This document shows, in pieces, positions 23,033 through 35,600 of a stretch of 64,000 nt of DNA. This stretch comes from Phycisphaerae bacterium (lineage in GTDB: Bacteria; Planctomycetota; Phycisphaerae; Phycisphaerales; UBA1924), in contig JAEUIZ010000039.1 of assembly GCA_016793805.1 (NCBI GenBank), forward strand, positions 107,595 to 171,594, given 5' to 3'. The position numbers were made by a program, and so were the translations under genes. Within the stretch, counting starts at the first letter, position 1; every line of letters begins with the position of its first letter. The notes under the pieces are model-generated. The model saw nothing but the letters and a program-made list of their open reading frames with translations, was not told the DNA's origin and did no database searches.

Positions 23033-23989
23033 CTAGAACACGATGGAGACGAGCGAGAACGCCACCACCGCGACGAGCAGCAGCGGCAGATGGATGATCG
23101 ACGCGAAGAACGCCCGCCGAGCGTCGGCCCGATCCTGTGTGCGCACAAGCCGAAGCCCGAGCATGAGGAACGCCGCGCCCATGAAGAAGGTGATGAGTGC
23201 GAACGCCACGCCCGGCGCGCGGTCCATCCACGCGGCAGGAGCCATCGAGACCGGGATCAATGCCGCGCTCCAGAGAAGGATGGAGCGGGCCGTGCGCCGA
23301 CCGGTCGGATCGACCACGGGGAGGACGCGGAAGCCGCCGGCCTCGTAGTCCTCGCGATAGAGCCAGGCGATCGCGAGGAAGTGGGGGATCTGCCAGACGA
23401 ACATGATCGCGAAGAGCACCCAGGCCATTGGTGACGACAACCCCGCCGACCCCGCCGCGGCCGTGTACCCGATGATGGGCGGCAGCGCTCCGGGCACCGC
23501 GCCCACGAGCGTCGCGAGCGGCGTGACGGGCTTCAAGGGCGTGTAGGCGATGAGGTAGATCAGCGTGGTTGCCGCCGAGACCATCGCCGGCGCCCACCCG
23601 CACCCGGCCCAGAGCGTGACAACCCCGAACGCGGCAAGGGCCGCGCCCGACCATGCCGCGGCCGACGGGGAGAGGCTTCCTCGGGGGATCGGGCGTCGGC
23701 GCGTGCGCGGCATCCGCGCGTCGCGGGCCCGCTCCATCCATTGGTTCAGCGTGTTCGCCCCCGCCGCCGAGAGCGCCGTCCCGACGAGGCAGCACGCGGC
23801 GACGATGGCGAGTTCCGCGGCCTCCCAGCGGCGCCCCGCGGCCGCGAGCGCGAATCCCATCGCCGAGGTGATCGTGACCAATCGGGTGATGCCGGGCTTG
23901 GAGGCCTCAACGATCGCGCCAAGCCACGTCCCGGCCCGCGTCCGTGCTCCCAAGGCCTCCATCGCGCTTGCCGGCGCCGTTCCGCTCAC
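23033..23989 (-). CDS. ctaB: Protoheme IX farnesyltransferase
   Basis: A 318-residue UbiA-family prenyltransferase with nine or so membrane segments. The first Asp-rich motif is NTLNQWMERARDARMPRTRRRP (N-x3-D-x2-M pattern); the second aspartate region is REDYEAGGFRVLPVVDP. It converts heme b to heme o using farnesyl diphosphate for terminal oxidases. LASKPGITRL-type sequence (EASKPGITRLVTITSAMG) is near the N-terminus. It is followed by the SCO1-like gene. Other oxidase subunits are not in the window. Confidence 0.94.
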   Translation of the reverse strand: MSGTAPASAMEALGARTRAGTWLGAIVEASKPGITRLVTITSAMGFALAAAGRRWEAAELAIVAACCLVGTALSAAGANTLNQWMERARDARMPRTRRRPIPRGSLSPSAAAWSGAALAAFGVVTLWAGCGWAPAMVSAATTLIYLIAYTPLKPVTPLATLVGAVPGALPPIIGYTAAAGSAGLSSPMAWVLFAIMFVWQIPHFLAIAWLYREDYEAGGFRVLPVVDPTGRRTARSILLWSAALIPVSMAPAAWMDRAPGVAFALITFFMGAAFLMLGLRLVRTQDRADARRAFFASIIHLPLLLVAVVAFSLVSIVF

Positions 23990-24056
23990 GCCCTGATCCT
24001 CGTCCCCGGTTGTGCCCGCGTTCCGCGAGCGGGCCGATCATAGCACCGACCACGCC

Positions 24057-25318
24057 TCACCTGCCCGCGGGCACGAGCAGGTCCATCCACACGGGGAAGT
24101 GGTCGCTGGGGAACTCGCCCCCGCTGCCCTCCGGCGGGTGCCGCCAGACCCCCGCCGCGGCTACCCCGAGGTCGCGCGACGGGAGCACGTAGTCCACGCG
24201 CAACTTGAAGAACGCCGTGTCCGTGGGCGAGAGCCCGGGGACCTCGACATCGCTCCGCGGCACGATGGCGCAGTTCACCCGCGGCGAGCCGCACAACTGC
24301 ACGCCGATCGGGTTCCGCAGCGACTGCCCCTTCTCCGGGTCCGCGTTGAGGTCGCCCAGGATGACAAACGACGCATCCCGCGGCAGGCCGCCGCCCTTGG
24401 ACACGTCGTCCACGATGTACCCCGCGCCCTCGAGGTAGTCCGCCCAGAACCGGATCTCGTCGTGGTTGCGCTTGGCGTTCCGCTTCTCTTCGCCGTCGAA
24501 CACCGGCGGCGTCGGATGGCTGCACAGGAAGTGCACCGCCTGCCCGGTTGGCAAGCGCACCGGCACGTCCCAGTGGCTCTTGGAACTCAGCCGGAGCAGC
24601 GACCAGGTTGCGCCGGGCCACCAGCAGGTCGTGCCGTCGGCGGTCGTGGGCATGAGCGGGCCGTCCATGTAGGACCACGGAAACAGACGAAACGTGCGCG
24701 CCGCATCTGCCCGGATCTCCAGCCGCTCGTCCACCAGCAGCGCCATGCCGTATTGGCCCGGAAACGTCCCGAAGCCCCAGCAGTCGCCGCCGAACTCTCG
24801 GCCCTCGGGGGTCGGCTCCGCCGGCGCGCCGGGCCCGGCCGACGATCCCAAGGGTGGGAACGCGGTCACGACGCGCCCATTGCGATCCAGATCGAGCCCG
24901 CTGGGAATGCCAGTATTGACCGGGGCCATGAACACGCGCATCGACAAGGGTCGGAGGCCCTCGGCCTGAGGGACGGCGAGGTACTTCTCAGCAAAGCGTT
25001 GGCCGTTCTGTCCGTGTGGTTCGGTCGCGCCGGGCGCGCCCGGTCCGTCGTAAGCGATCTCGTTCAGCAGCACGACGTTGGGCCTGAGCCGCTGGAGCAC
25101 CTCGGCGAGTCGCTTCAGGCGAGGATGATCGCCCGTGGCGAGGGCGGCGGTGCGGATGTCCTGGACATTGAAGGTCGCGACGCGGATCACGGTGCCATCG
25201 TGTCGTGCGGGTTGCGGATCGTTCGCCGGATCGGGGGAGGGAGTCTGCGCCAGCGCGGCAGTCGTTGCCGCCGACGCCGCGCACCTCGCGAGCCAACCCG
25301 CGTGACGCGCCCCGCGGC

Positions 25319-25322
<4 letters not shown>
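24057..25322 (-). CDS. Secreted endonuclease/exonuclease/phosphatase (EEP) family protein
   Basis: A 421-residue protein with a probable signal peptide (ending TAALAQ). The EEP fold shows [24 protein letters not shown] (Glu), [22 protein letters not shown] (Asp, Asn) and the terminal [11 protein letters not shown] (SDH catalytic dyad). Relatives hydrolyse phosphodiesters in nucleic acids, lipids or inositol phosphates, and planctomycete relatives are often annotated as secreted phosphodiesterases. The ATG overlaps the stop of carB by 4 nt, an odd pairing of a nucleotide enzyme with a secreted one. Substrate unknown. Confidence 0.85.
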
Positions 25323-28852
<3,530 letters not shown>

Positions 28853-28979
28853 CTGTCGCGGCTGGCTCCCCGCTCGTTCCCCGAGCGCTGCCTCAGCGTA
28901 GTCGATGCCCGCCGAGCCCGCCACACGGCCTCGGGCAGAACGCACGCGGCCCATTGCTCGCGCAGCGTGCCCGCCTCAC

Positions 28980-29030
28980 GCCGACCTCCCGGTCAGGCCG
29001 ACCTCCCGGTCAGGCCGACCTCCCGGTCAC
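28980..29030. repeat. 17-bp tandem repeat, three copies
   Basis: GCCGACCTCCCGGTCAG occurs three times head to tail (28980-28996, 28997-29013, 29014-29030, the last ending AC). It lies in the divergent gap between carB and rpmE, so it may be a regulatory array or a simple expansion. Confidence 0.9.
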
Positions 29031-29131
29031 GCTGTCGCTCCGAACCTCGACCGCGTCGCCGCTTTGCACTCGCCCCTTGGCTCCCGGGTGTGAGGCCTCC
29101 TACACTCCACGCCCAATCTCGGAGTTCAGCC

Positions 29132-29362
29132 ATGCCCAAAGACGGCATTCACCCGACGTACTACCCCGCCTGCAAGGTCTACCACAACGGCCAGGTCGTC
29201 ATGACCGTCGGTGCCACCGTGCCCGAACTCCACGTCGAAGTGTGGTCCGGTTCGCACCCCTTCTTCACCGGCAAGCAGACCTTCGTGGACTCCGCTGGCC
29301 GCGTGGAGAAGTTCCAGCGCAAGTTCCAGGGCAACTACTTCAAGGACAAGAAGAAGGCTTGA
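29132..29362 (+). CDS. rpmE: 50S ribosomal protein L31 (zinc-ligand-poor form)
   Basis: A 76-residue L31, starting at ATG 29132 after GGAG. MPKDGIHPTYYPA and SGSHPFFTGKQTFVDSAGRVEKFQRKFQ are diagnostic. The zinc-binding form has two cysteine pairs; here only one cysteine (YPACKV) remains and the CSxCHPF site reads SGSHPF. It therefore belongs with the C-minus forms that do not need zinc. It works in the large subunit at the 5S/bridge region. Carried alone, divergent from carB. Confidence 0.92.
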   Translation: MPKDGIHPTYYPACKVYHNGQVVMTVGATVPELHVEVWSGSHPFFTGKQTFVDSAGRVEKFQRKFQGNYFKDKKKA

Positions 29363-29599
29363 CCCCAGCAGGCCGAGGCGCAGCGCACGATTCTGGCCGC
29401 AAGGTTCGGGTCAGCAATGCGCAGCCGGCAGTCGCGATTGTGCCTCTGGCCGTGCTGTAGTCCGATAACGACTCAGCCGGCCACGTTGGTGGGTATTCCT
29501 GGCCGGTTTGCGGCCGAATCTACGCTTAAGCCATTGATTCCCATAGGGTTCACGCTAGACTGCCAGCGACGAGGAAGAAAGAAAGGGTTCGTAGTGCGC

Positions 29600-30202
29600 A
29601 TGGTTCGATCTTTGGCTGCGGCAGGCATTGTTTGCGCCTTTGCTGCGCCCGCCTTCGCGGGGCAGATCAGCATCAACTTTGACGGGTGCGCAGCGGGCAC
29701 ACCTGTTGCCAGTCTGAACCAGCCCGGTGTTTCGTTCGCGACGATCGGCTCGCCGTCGGCCCAGATCGCGATGGGCCTCCCCGGCACGACGCCCATCGAC
29801 CGCGACCCGCAGATCGTCGGTTCCACGGCCGGCATTCTCTCGCTCAACTTCAACCTACCCACGTCCTCGTTCTCCTTCAAGTTCGCTCTCAATACAACGA
29901 GCGCCGTCGCGGCCGCGGCCCAGGTTCGTCTGTACGACACTGGCGGCTCGATGATCGCGTTGGTGACTGCTGAGTCGCTCCCGAATCTCGCCGCTGGCAA
30001 GTCCACGGGCCAAGTCGTCGTTTCTGCGATGGGCCTCGTCAAGTCGGCGATGGTCGAGTTCGCGTCGGCTGCTGCTGCTGACTTCTCTCTCGACGACCTC
30101 GCGTTCATCGAGCCCGAATCGGTCGTGCCGCTGCCCACGCCGGTGGTGCTTGGGCTCGCGGGCCTGGGCTTGGCCGCAGCGATTCGTCTCCGCAGGCGAT
30201 AA
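29600..30202 (+). CDS. PEP-CTERM-like secreted protein
   Basis: A 200-residue exported protein: signal peptide MVRSLAAAGIVCAFAAPAFA, a beta-rich middle (ISINFDGCAAGTPVASLNQPGVSFATIG, LSLNFNLPTSSFSFKFAL) and a C-terminal sorting signal VPLPTPVVLGLAGLGLAAAIRLRRR. The VPLPTP form followed by a hydrophobic stretch and arginines is the usual PEP-CTERM variant of Phycisphaerae. An in-frame GTG at 29594 is an alternative start. The ligand or role is unknown. The 237-bp gap to rpmE holds nothing recognisable. Confidence 0.8.
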   Translation: MVRSLAAAGIVCAFAAPAFAGQISINFDGCAAGTPVASLNQPGVSFATIGSPSAQIAMGLPGTTPIDRDPQIVGSTAGILSLNFNLPTSSFSFKFALNTTSAVAAAAQVRLYDTGGSMIALVTAESLPNLAAGKSTGQVVVSAMGLVKSAMVEFASAAAADFSLDDLAFIEPESVVPLPTPVVLGLAGLGLAAAIRLRRR

Positions 30203-30437
30203 TCGAGCAAGCAAACCGTCGAAGCCGCTTCATGGGCTCTCGTCATCGCATGCGCATGTCGCTCTGCGAGAGGGCGTGACGTGATGGCTGTCGGTCTGCG
30301 ACGGCTGCTCTGACCTCGACACCGCTGCCGCCGTACTGCATCTGCCCGCGGGAGGCCTAGCCCCGGGGGCAATGTTCGTATTTAGTTCGGAATCGCGATT
30401 ATTTCGGATCAGCAGCACTTTTTTGTGGAGGCAGGCC

Positions 30438-30465
30438 TTGACTTCAGGAATGGTCGATATATAGA
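30438..30465 (+). promoter_or_regulatory. Putative promoter of the nos cluster
   Basis: In an unusually AT-rich patch, TTGACT (30438-30443) is followed after 16 nt by TATAGA (30460-30465), a reasonable sigma70 -35/-10 pair about 40 nt upstream of the cytochrome c start codon. The rest of the 303-bp gap before it shows no gene. Confidence 0.4.
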
Positions 30466-30478
30466 TATGTAGATCGAC
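30453..30478. promoter_or_regulatory. Dyad overlapping the nos promoter
   Basis: GTCGAT (30453-30458) and ATCGAC (30473-30478) form an inverted repeat with a 14-nt AT-rich spacer. The dyad covers the proposed -10 box, a position suited to repression. The Rrf2 gene at the end of the cluster is the obvious candidate to bind it (inference). Confidence 0.35.
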
Positions 30479-30505
30479 TTATCCCTTGATGATTTGGAGT
30501 CAGTC

Positions 30506-31390
30506 ATGGTCTCCAACAGCGCGAAGTCGGAACGGATGGGTTGGCTGATCGGTGTGTCGGCGGCGGCGTGCGTGGCGACGGTGGCGGTGGTGCGAGGGAC
30601 GCTGCCCTCGGCCGCGCCGCTTGACCCCGAGGCGGCTCGGAGCCTGCGGATCACGGTCTCGACGGGCGAGTTGCCGGCGGAGGCGGTGACGCACGGGAAG
30701 GCGGTGTTCGAGGGGACGTGCGTGGCGTGTCACGGGCCGCGTGGGGAAGGGATGCCTGGGCTGGGGAAGAACCTGGTCAAGTCGGCATTTCTCTCACGCG
30801 CCTCGGACGAGGCGTGGGTGGCATTCCTGAAGAAGGGTCGGGCGGCGGAAGATCCGCTGAACACGACGGGCATCGCGATGCTGCCTCGCGGGGGGAACGC
30901 GGCACTGACGGACGAGGACTTGCGGGCGGCGGTGGCGTTCATCCACGCGTTGCGGGACCCGTCGCGGGTGCCGGCGAGCGCGCGGGCGGCGTTTGAGGCG
31001 GCTCCGGCGGCACCGACGCTGGCGGCGGGCACGGCGAACCCGAAGGAGGATCCGTCGCTGACGCAGGACGACGCGGAGTGGCTGGCGATGGGTGGGGAGA
31101 AGTTCATGGCGTCGTGCTCGGCGTGTCACGGGAAGGACGGGCGGGGGCTGCCGAAGTTGGGGAAGGACCTGATCGCCAGCGAGTTTGTGGCGAAGTTGAG
31201 CGACGACGAGTTGATCGCGTTCGTGAAGCGAGGGCGCGGGCCGAGCGATCCGCTGAACACGACGAAGGTGGACATGCCGCCCAAGGGTGGGAATCCGGCG
31301 CTGAACGACGAGCAGTTGGAGGCGATCGTGGGGTACATCCGGTACGCGGCGGAGAAGGCGGGGGTGTCTGGGGCGTCCGCGGCGAAATGA
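30506..31390 (+). CDS. Diheme cytochrome c of the nos cluster
   Basis: A 294-residue protein with an N-terminal membrane anchor (WLIGVSAAACVATVAVV) and two cytochrome c domains. Heme sites are CVACH (with GPRGEGMPGLGKNL after it) and CSACH (GKDGRGLPKLGKDL). The axial methionines are probably in IAMLPRGG and VDMPPKGG. The two halves are repeats of each other. It sits 77 nt before nosZ and probably carries electrons to NosZ from the quinol/cytochrome bc pool, as NosC proteins do in clade II clusters. The ATG at 30506 follows GGAG. Confidence 0.9.
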   Translation: MVSNSAKSERMGWLIGVSAAACVATVAVVRGTLPSAAPLDPEAARSLRITVSTGELPAEAVTHGKAVFEGTCVACHGPRGEGMPGLGKNLVKSAFLSRASDEAWVAFLKKGRAAEDPLNTTGIAMLPRGGNAALTDEDLRAAVAFIHALRDPSRVPASARAAFEAAPAAPTLAAGTANPKEDPSLTQDDAEWLAMGGEKFMASCSACHGKDGRGLPKLGKDLIASEFVAKLSDDELIAFVKRGRGPSDPLNTTKVDMPPKGGNPALNDEQLEAIVGYIRYAAEKAGVSGASAAK

Positions 31391-31467
31391 CCCGGCGTGG
31401 GCCGGATGTTTGGGAGTTTCAACCACAGTTCTGGCGGCCGCGAGCCGCCGTTGATGAAAGGGAAGCC

Positions 31468-33519
31468 ATGACCAGGGTGAAGGCAGGAATGGTGCTGGCG
31501 CTGGCGGCGGGACTGATGGCGACGAGCGCTGGGTTTGCGCAGCAGCCGGAGGGGAAGTCCCGGCGGCGTCGGGTGGAGGAGAAGCCTCTGGAGTTGACGC
31601 CGGCGCAGGTGACGGAACTGACGAAGGTTGCGAACGAGCGGAAGTTGAAGGTGGAGGACCTGTTCGCGGCGGCGAAGACGTACACGCCGAGCGGGGTGAT
31701 GGACGAGTACGTGCTGTTCTCGTCGGGGGGGCAGAGCGGGCAGGTGTTCGCGATCGGGGTCCCGTCGATGCGGCTGCTGCGGTCGATCGCGGTGTTCACG
31801 CCGGAGTCGTGGCAGGGGTATGGGTTCGCGGGAGACAACGACCCGGTTCGCGCGCAGATGAGGATCAACGGGCGTGACGTGACGTGGGGAGACACGCACC
31901 ACCCGGCGCTGTCGGAGACGGGCGGGGACTACGACGGTCAGTTCCTGTTCATCGGGGACAAGGCGAACGCGCGGATGGGGGTGGTGGACCTTCGGGACTG
32001 GGAGACGAAGCAGATCGTGAAGAACCCGCTGACGGTGAGCGACCACGGGGCGGCGTTTGTGACGCCGAACACGGAGTACGTGGTGGAGAGCGGGCAGTAC
32101 GCGACGGTTCTGGGGTATGGGTACGCGACGCCGGACAAGTACAAGGAGTCGTACCGGGGGATGGTGACGTTCTGGAAGTTCGATCGAGCCAAGGGGCGGG
32201 TGGACACGTCGGCATCGTTCGCGATGGAGTTGCCGCCGTACTGGCAGGACCTGGCGGATGCCGGGAAGGGTCCGAGCGACGGGTTGGTGTTCATCAACTC
32301 GTTCAACGTGGAGATGGCCACGGGCGGGGTGGAGAAGGGGAAGCCGCCGTTTGAGGCTGGGGCGAGCCAGCGGGACACGGACTACCTGCACATCATCGAC
32401 TGGAAGAAGGCGGAGGCGGCGTTCAAGGCGGGGAAGGCCGAGAAGATCAACGGGTTCCCGGTTCTGAGCCTGGCGACGAGCGTGGCGGAGGGTCTGCTGT
32501 TCTTCACGCCCGAGCCGAAGAGCCCGCACGGTGTGGACGTGACACCCAACGGGCAGTACGCGATCGTGGCGGGGAAGTTGGACCCGCACGTGACGGTCTT
32601 CTCGACGGCGAAGATCCGGGACGCGATCGCGAACCAGAAGTTCTCTGGGAAGGACGAGTTCGGGGTGAACGTGCTGGCGTTCGACGCGGTGAAGGAGGCG
32701 CAGGTGGAGTTGGGGCTGGGCCCGCTGCACACGCAGTTTGACGACAAGGGGTACGCGTACACGTCGCTGTTCCTGGACTCGGCGGTGGCGCGCTGGTCGC
32801 TGGGCGGGGAGTATGCGTCGAAGCACCCGGAGAAGCCGTGGACGCTGGTGACGAAGACGCCGGTGCACTACAACATCGGGCACCTGTGCGCGGCGGAGGG
32901 GGACACGGTCTCGCCGGACGGGAAGTACCTGATCGCGATGAACAAGTGGTCGGTGGACCGGTTCCTGACGACGGGCCCGCTGCTCCCGCAGAACTTCCAG
33001 TTGGTGGACATCTCGTCGGGCGGGACGACGATGCCGGTGCTGTATGACATGCCGGTGGGGGTGGGGGAGCCGCACTATTGCCAGATGATCAAGGCGGACA
33101 AACTCAAGAGTTGGGCGGTGTACCCCGAGGTGGGGTGGAACCCGCACACGCAGTCGCTGGACCCGAACTCGCCCAAGCAGGGCAAGGAGGGCGTGATCCG
33201 CGACGGGTCGCAGGTGATCGTGAACATGACGGCGATCCGGAGCCACTTCACGCCGGAGCACGTCGAGGTGAACGAGGGCGATCACGTGACGTGGCGGATC
33301 GTGGCGGTGGAGCGGACGCAGGACGCGACGCACGGGTTCTGCATCGGGGGGTACAACATCAACCTGAGCCTTGAGCCGGGTGAGTATCAGGAGTTCTCGT
33401 TCGTGGCGGATCGCCCGGGCACGTACCCGATCTACTGCACGGAGTTCTGCTCGGCGCTGCACCTGGAGATGATGGGGTATCTGCACGTGAAGCCGGCGAA
33501 CGCGGTGGGCAGCAAGTAG
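31468..33519 (+). CDS. nosZ: Nitrous oxide reductase, clade II (Sec-dependent)
   Basis: A 683-residue periplasmic multicopper enzyme that reduces N2O to N2. The signal peptide (MVLALAAGLMATSAGFAQ) has no twin arginine, so export is by Sec, the mark of clade II (atypical) NosZ. The seven-bladed propeller that holds the CuZ cluster contains WGDTHHPALSETGGDYDG, SDHGAAF, PHGVDVTPNG and HYNIGHLCA. The C-terminal cupredoxin domain has the CuA ligands in CTEFCSALHLEMMGY. RVEEKPLELTP follows the signal. It lies between the cytochrome and the NosB-like gene. Confidence 0.96.
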   Translation: MTRVKAGMVLALAAGLMATSAGFAQQPEGKSRRRRVEEKPLELTPAQVTELTKVANERKLKVEDLFAAAKTYTPSGVMDEYVLFSSGGQSGQVFAIGVPSMRLLRSIAVFTPESWQGYGFAGDNDPVRAQMRINGRDVTWGDTHHPALSETGGDYDGQFLFIGDKANARMGVVDLRDWETKQIVKNPLTVSDHGAAFVTPNTEYVVESGQYATVLGYGYATPDKYKESYRGMVTFWKFDRAKGRVDTSASFAMELPPYWQDLADAGKGPSDGLVFINSFNVEMATGGVEKGKPPFEAGASQRDTDYLHIIDWKKAEAAFKAGKAEKINGFPVLSLATSVAEGLLFFTPEPKSPHGVDVTPNGQYAIVAGKLDPHVTVFSTAKIRDAIANQKFSGKDEFGVNVLAFDAVKEAQVELGLGPLHTQFDDKGYAYTSLFLDSAVARWSLGGEYASKHPEKPWTLVTKTPVHYNIGHLCAAEGDTVSPDGKYLIAMNKWSVDRFLTTGPLLPQNFQLVDISSGGTTMPVLYDMPVGVGEPHYCQMIKADKLKSWAVYPEVGWNPHTQSLDPNSPKQGKEGVIRDGSQVIVNMTAIRSHFTPEHVEVNEGDHVTWRIVAVERTQDATHGFCIGGYNINLSLEPGEYQEFSFVADRPGTYPIYCTEFCSALHLEMMGYLHVKPANAVGSK

Positions 33520-33600
33520 CGACTACTTCCCTCGGTCCACGCGGCGCTGACGCGCCGCGCGGGCCTTCTGACTCAGGGCCACGGGCCCAGGGAGACGGCA

Positions 33601-34275
33601 ATGGCTTCGGTGCTGGATCGGATCGTCGGGCCGCGGGTGCCGGTCGAGGAGTGGCGGGGCAGGCCGGGTCGGTATGCGCTGCCGACGCTCGCGCTCTCGG
33701 CGGCGCGGGTGCTGCTGATCGTGTCGCTGTTCCTTCCGTACTGGCACATGACGCTCGAAGCGCCGCAGTACCCCGATGGGCTGTCGGTGACGGCGTTTGT
33801 GAACCACCTCACGGGCGACGTGAAGGAGATCGACGGGCTGAACCACTACATCGGGATGCGGCCCCTGCACGAGGCGGCGCAGTTCGAGCGGACCGCGTCG
33901 GTGTGGGTGATCATCGCGATGGTGCTGCTGGTCGAGGGGGCGGCGGCGGTCCACAGCAAGTGGGCGGTCGTGCTAGTGCTGCCGGCGGTGCTGTTCCCCG
34001 TGGGGTTCGTGGCGGACCTGTACTACTGGCTGAGCAACTTCGGGCAGAACCTGGACCCGAAAGCGCCGCTGTCGAGTTCGGTCAAGCCGTTCACGCCGAC
34101 GATCTTCGGGCCGGGGGGCATCGGGCAGTTCAAGACGTACTCGTGGGCTGGGCTTGGGCTGTGGTTCGCGTGCGGGAGTTCGGTGCTGGCGGTGGTGTCG
34201 CTGGTGTTCCACCGCCGGGCGTACAAGGCGCTGTTCGATCGGGCGATGGCGCAGGAGGCGTCGTGCGCGTCGTAG
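33601..34275 (+). CDS. NosB-like integral membrane protein
   Basis: A 224-residue membrane protein with four to five helices (ARVLLIVSLFLPYW, WVIIAMVLLVEGAAAV, VVLVLPAVLFPVGFVADLYY, GLWFACGSSVLAVVSLVF). SLFLPYWHMTLEAPQYPDGL and DGLNHYIGMRPL are conserved in the membrane protein that follows nosZ in clade II clusters, called NosB in Wolinella-type organisms. Histidines in these loops could bind copper or mediate electron flow, but the role is unproven. The nosD start lies inside its last codons (13-nt overlap). Confidence 0.75.
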   Translation: MASVLDRIVGPRVPVEEWRGRPGRYALPTLALSAARVLLIVSLFLPYWHMTLEAPQYPDGLSVTAFVNHLTGDVKEIDGLNHYIGMRPLHEAAQFERTASVWVIIAMVLLVEGAAAVHSKWAVVLVLPAVLFPVGFVADLYYWLSNFGQNLDPKAPLSSSVKPFTPTIFGPGGIGQFKTYSWAGLGLWFACGSSVLAVVSLVFHRRAYKALFDRAMAQEASCAS

Positions 34276-35600
34276 CGTCCATCCTCGCGCTGCTGGTCGT
34301 GGCGTGGGCCCGTGCGGATGACCTGGCCGCGCGGATCGCCGCGGCCGCGCCGGGCGACACCTTCGAGGTCGGGCCCGGGGTCTACACGGGCCCGGTTCGG
34401 GTCGAGCGTCCGCTGCGACTTGTCGGGCGAGGTCGGCCGGTGATCGACGGGCGGGGCGCGCACGACATCGTGACGATCGCGGCCGAGCACGTCGAGATCC
34501 GCGGGTTTGTGATCCGGCACAGCGGGGACGACCTGGACCACGAGAGCGCCGCGGTGCGGGTGCTCGCGGGCCACGCGATCGTGGAGGACAACATCATCGA
34601 GGACGCGCTGTTCGGGATTGATCTCAAGGCGGCGCCCGACTCGGTGATCCGGGGGAACGTCGTCGGGGGCAAAGCCCTGGACATCGCCCGCCGCGGCGAC
34701 GGGCTGCGGCTGTGGCGGTCGGATCGGACGCTGGTCGAAGGCAACACGTTCCGGGACGGGCGCGACGCGATCCTGTGGTACTCCAGCGACGTGCTGGTCC
34801 GAGGGAACGTGGTGGATCGCTGCCGCTACGGGCTGCACCTCATGTACAGCGATCGGGTGACGCTCGAGGACAACGACCTGACTCGCAACTCCGTGGGCGT
34901 GTACTTCATGTACAGCAACCAACTCACGCTGACGAACAACCGGTTGCTCCGCAACCGCGGGCCGAGCGGGTACGGCGTCGGGCTCAAGGAGAGCGGGAAC
35001 TACCGGATCGAGGGGAACCTGATCGCGGGCAACCGAGTCGGGGTGTATTTCGACGGCTCGCCGTTCGCGCCCGGGGGCGAGGCGCTGCTGACGGGGAACA
35101 CGATCGCGGTGAACGACGTGGGGCTGGCGCTGCTGCCGTCGGTGGGGGGCAATACGTTCACGGGCAACAGTTTCGTGGACAATCTCGAGCAACTGGCGGT
35201 GCTGGGGCGTGGGAACGCTTCGCGCAATGCGTTCGCACTCAACGATCGCGGCAACTTCTGGTCCGACTACGTGGGCTATGACCAGGACGGGGACGGGATC
35301 GGGGACTTTGAGCACGAGCCGGCCCACCTCGTCGAATCGCTGTTGGATCGCGAGCCCAAGGCCAAGTTGCTGCTGTTCAGCCCCGCGGAGCAGGCGATCG
35401 AGTTTGTCGGCCGGGCGCTGCCGTTCACACGACCGGACCCGAAGTTCCGCGATCCGGCGCCGCTGATGCGTCCGCCGGCGGTGGCCGCGACCAAGCACGG
35501 GCGACCGGCGTCCCTCGCGCTCGCCGCGGCGGCTCTCGCGGCGGTGGGGGGGCTCATCGTCGCCGGAGCGCGCCTCGGCCCAAAGGAGAGCACACCATGA
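34263..35600 (+). CDS. nosD: Nitrous oxide reductase maturation protein NosD
   Basis: A 445-residue periplasmic right-handed beta-helix protein. A GTG start (34263) gives a signal peptide VVASILALLVVAWARA. Parallel beta-helix repeats fill residues 30-330, such as HVEIRGFVIRHSGDD, RLWRSDRTLVEGNTF, YGLHLMYSDRVTLEDNDL and GVYFMYSNQLTLTNN. The C-terminus has a membrane helix (PASLALAAAALAAVGGLIVAGA), which anchors it. NosD works with NosF and NosY to deliver copper or sulfur for CuZ assembly. The last 4 nt overlap nosF. Confidence 0.93.
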   Translation: MRVVASILALLVVAWARADDLAARIAAAAPGDTFEVGPGVYTGPVRVERPLRLVGRGRPVIDGRGAHDIVTIAAEHVEIRGFVIRHSGDDLDHESAAVRVLAGHAIVEDNIIEDALFGIDLKAAPDSVIRGNVVGGKALDIARRGDGLRLWRSDRTLVEGNTFRDGRDAILWYSSDVLVRGNVVDRCRYGLHLMYSDRVTLEDNDLTRNSVGVYFMYSNQLTLTNNRLLRNRGPSGYGVGLKESGNYRIEGNLIAGNRVGVYFDGSPFAPGGEALLTGNTIAVNDVGLALLPSVGGNTFTGNSFVDNLEQLAVLGRGNASRNAFALNDRGNFWSDYVGYDQDGDGIGDFEHEPAHLVESLLDREPKAKLLLFSPAEQAIEFVGRALPFTRPDPKFRDPAPLMRPPAVAATKHGRPASLALAAAALAAVGGLIVAGARLGPKESTP

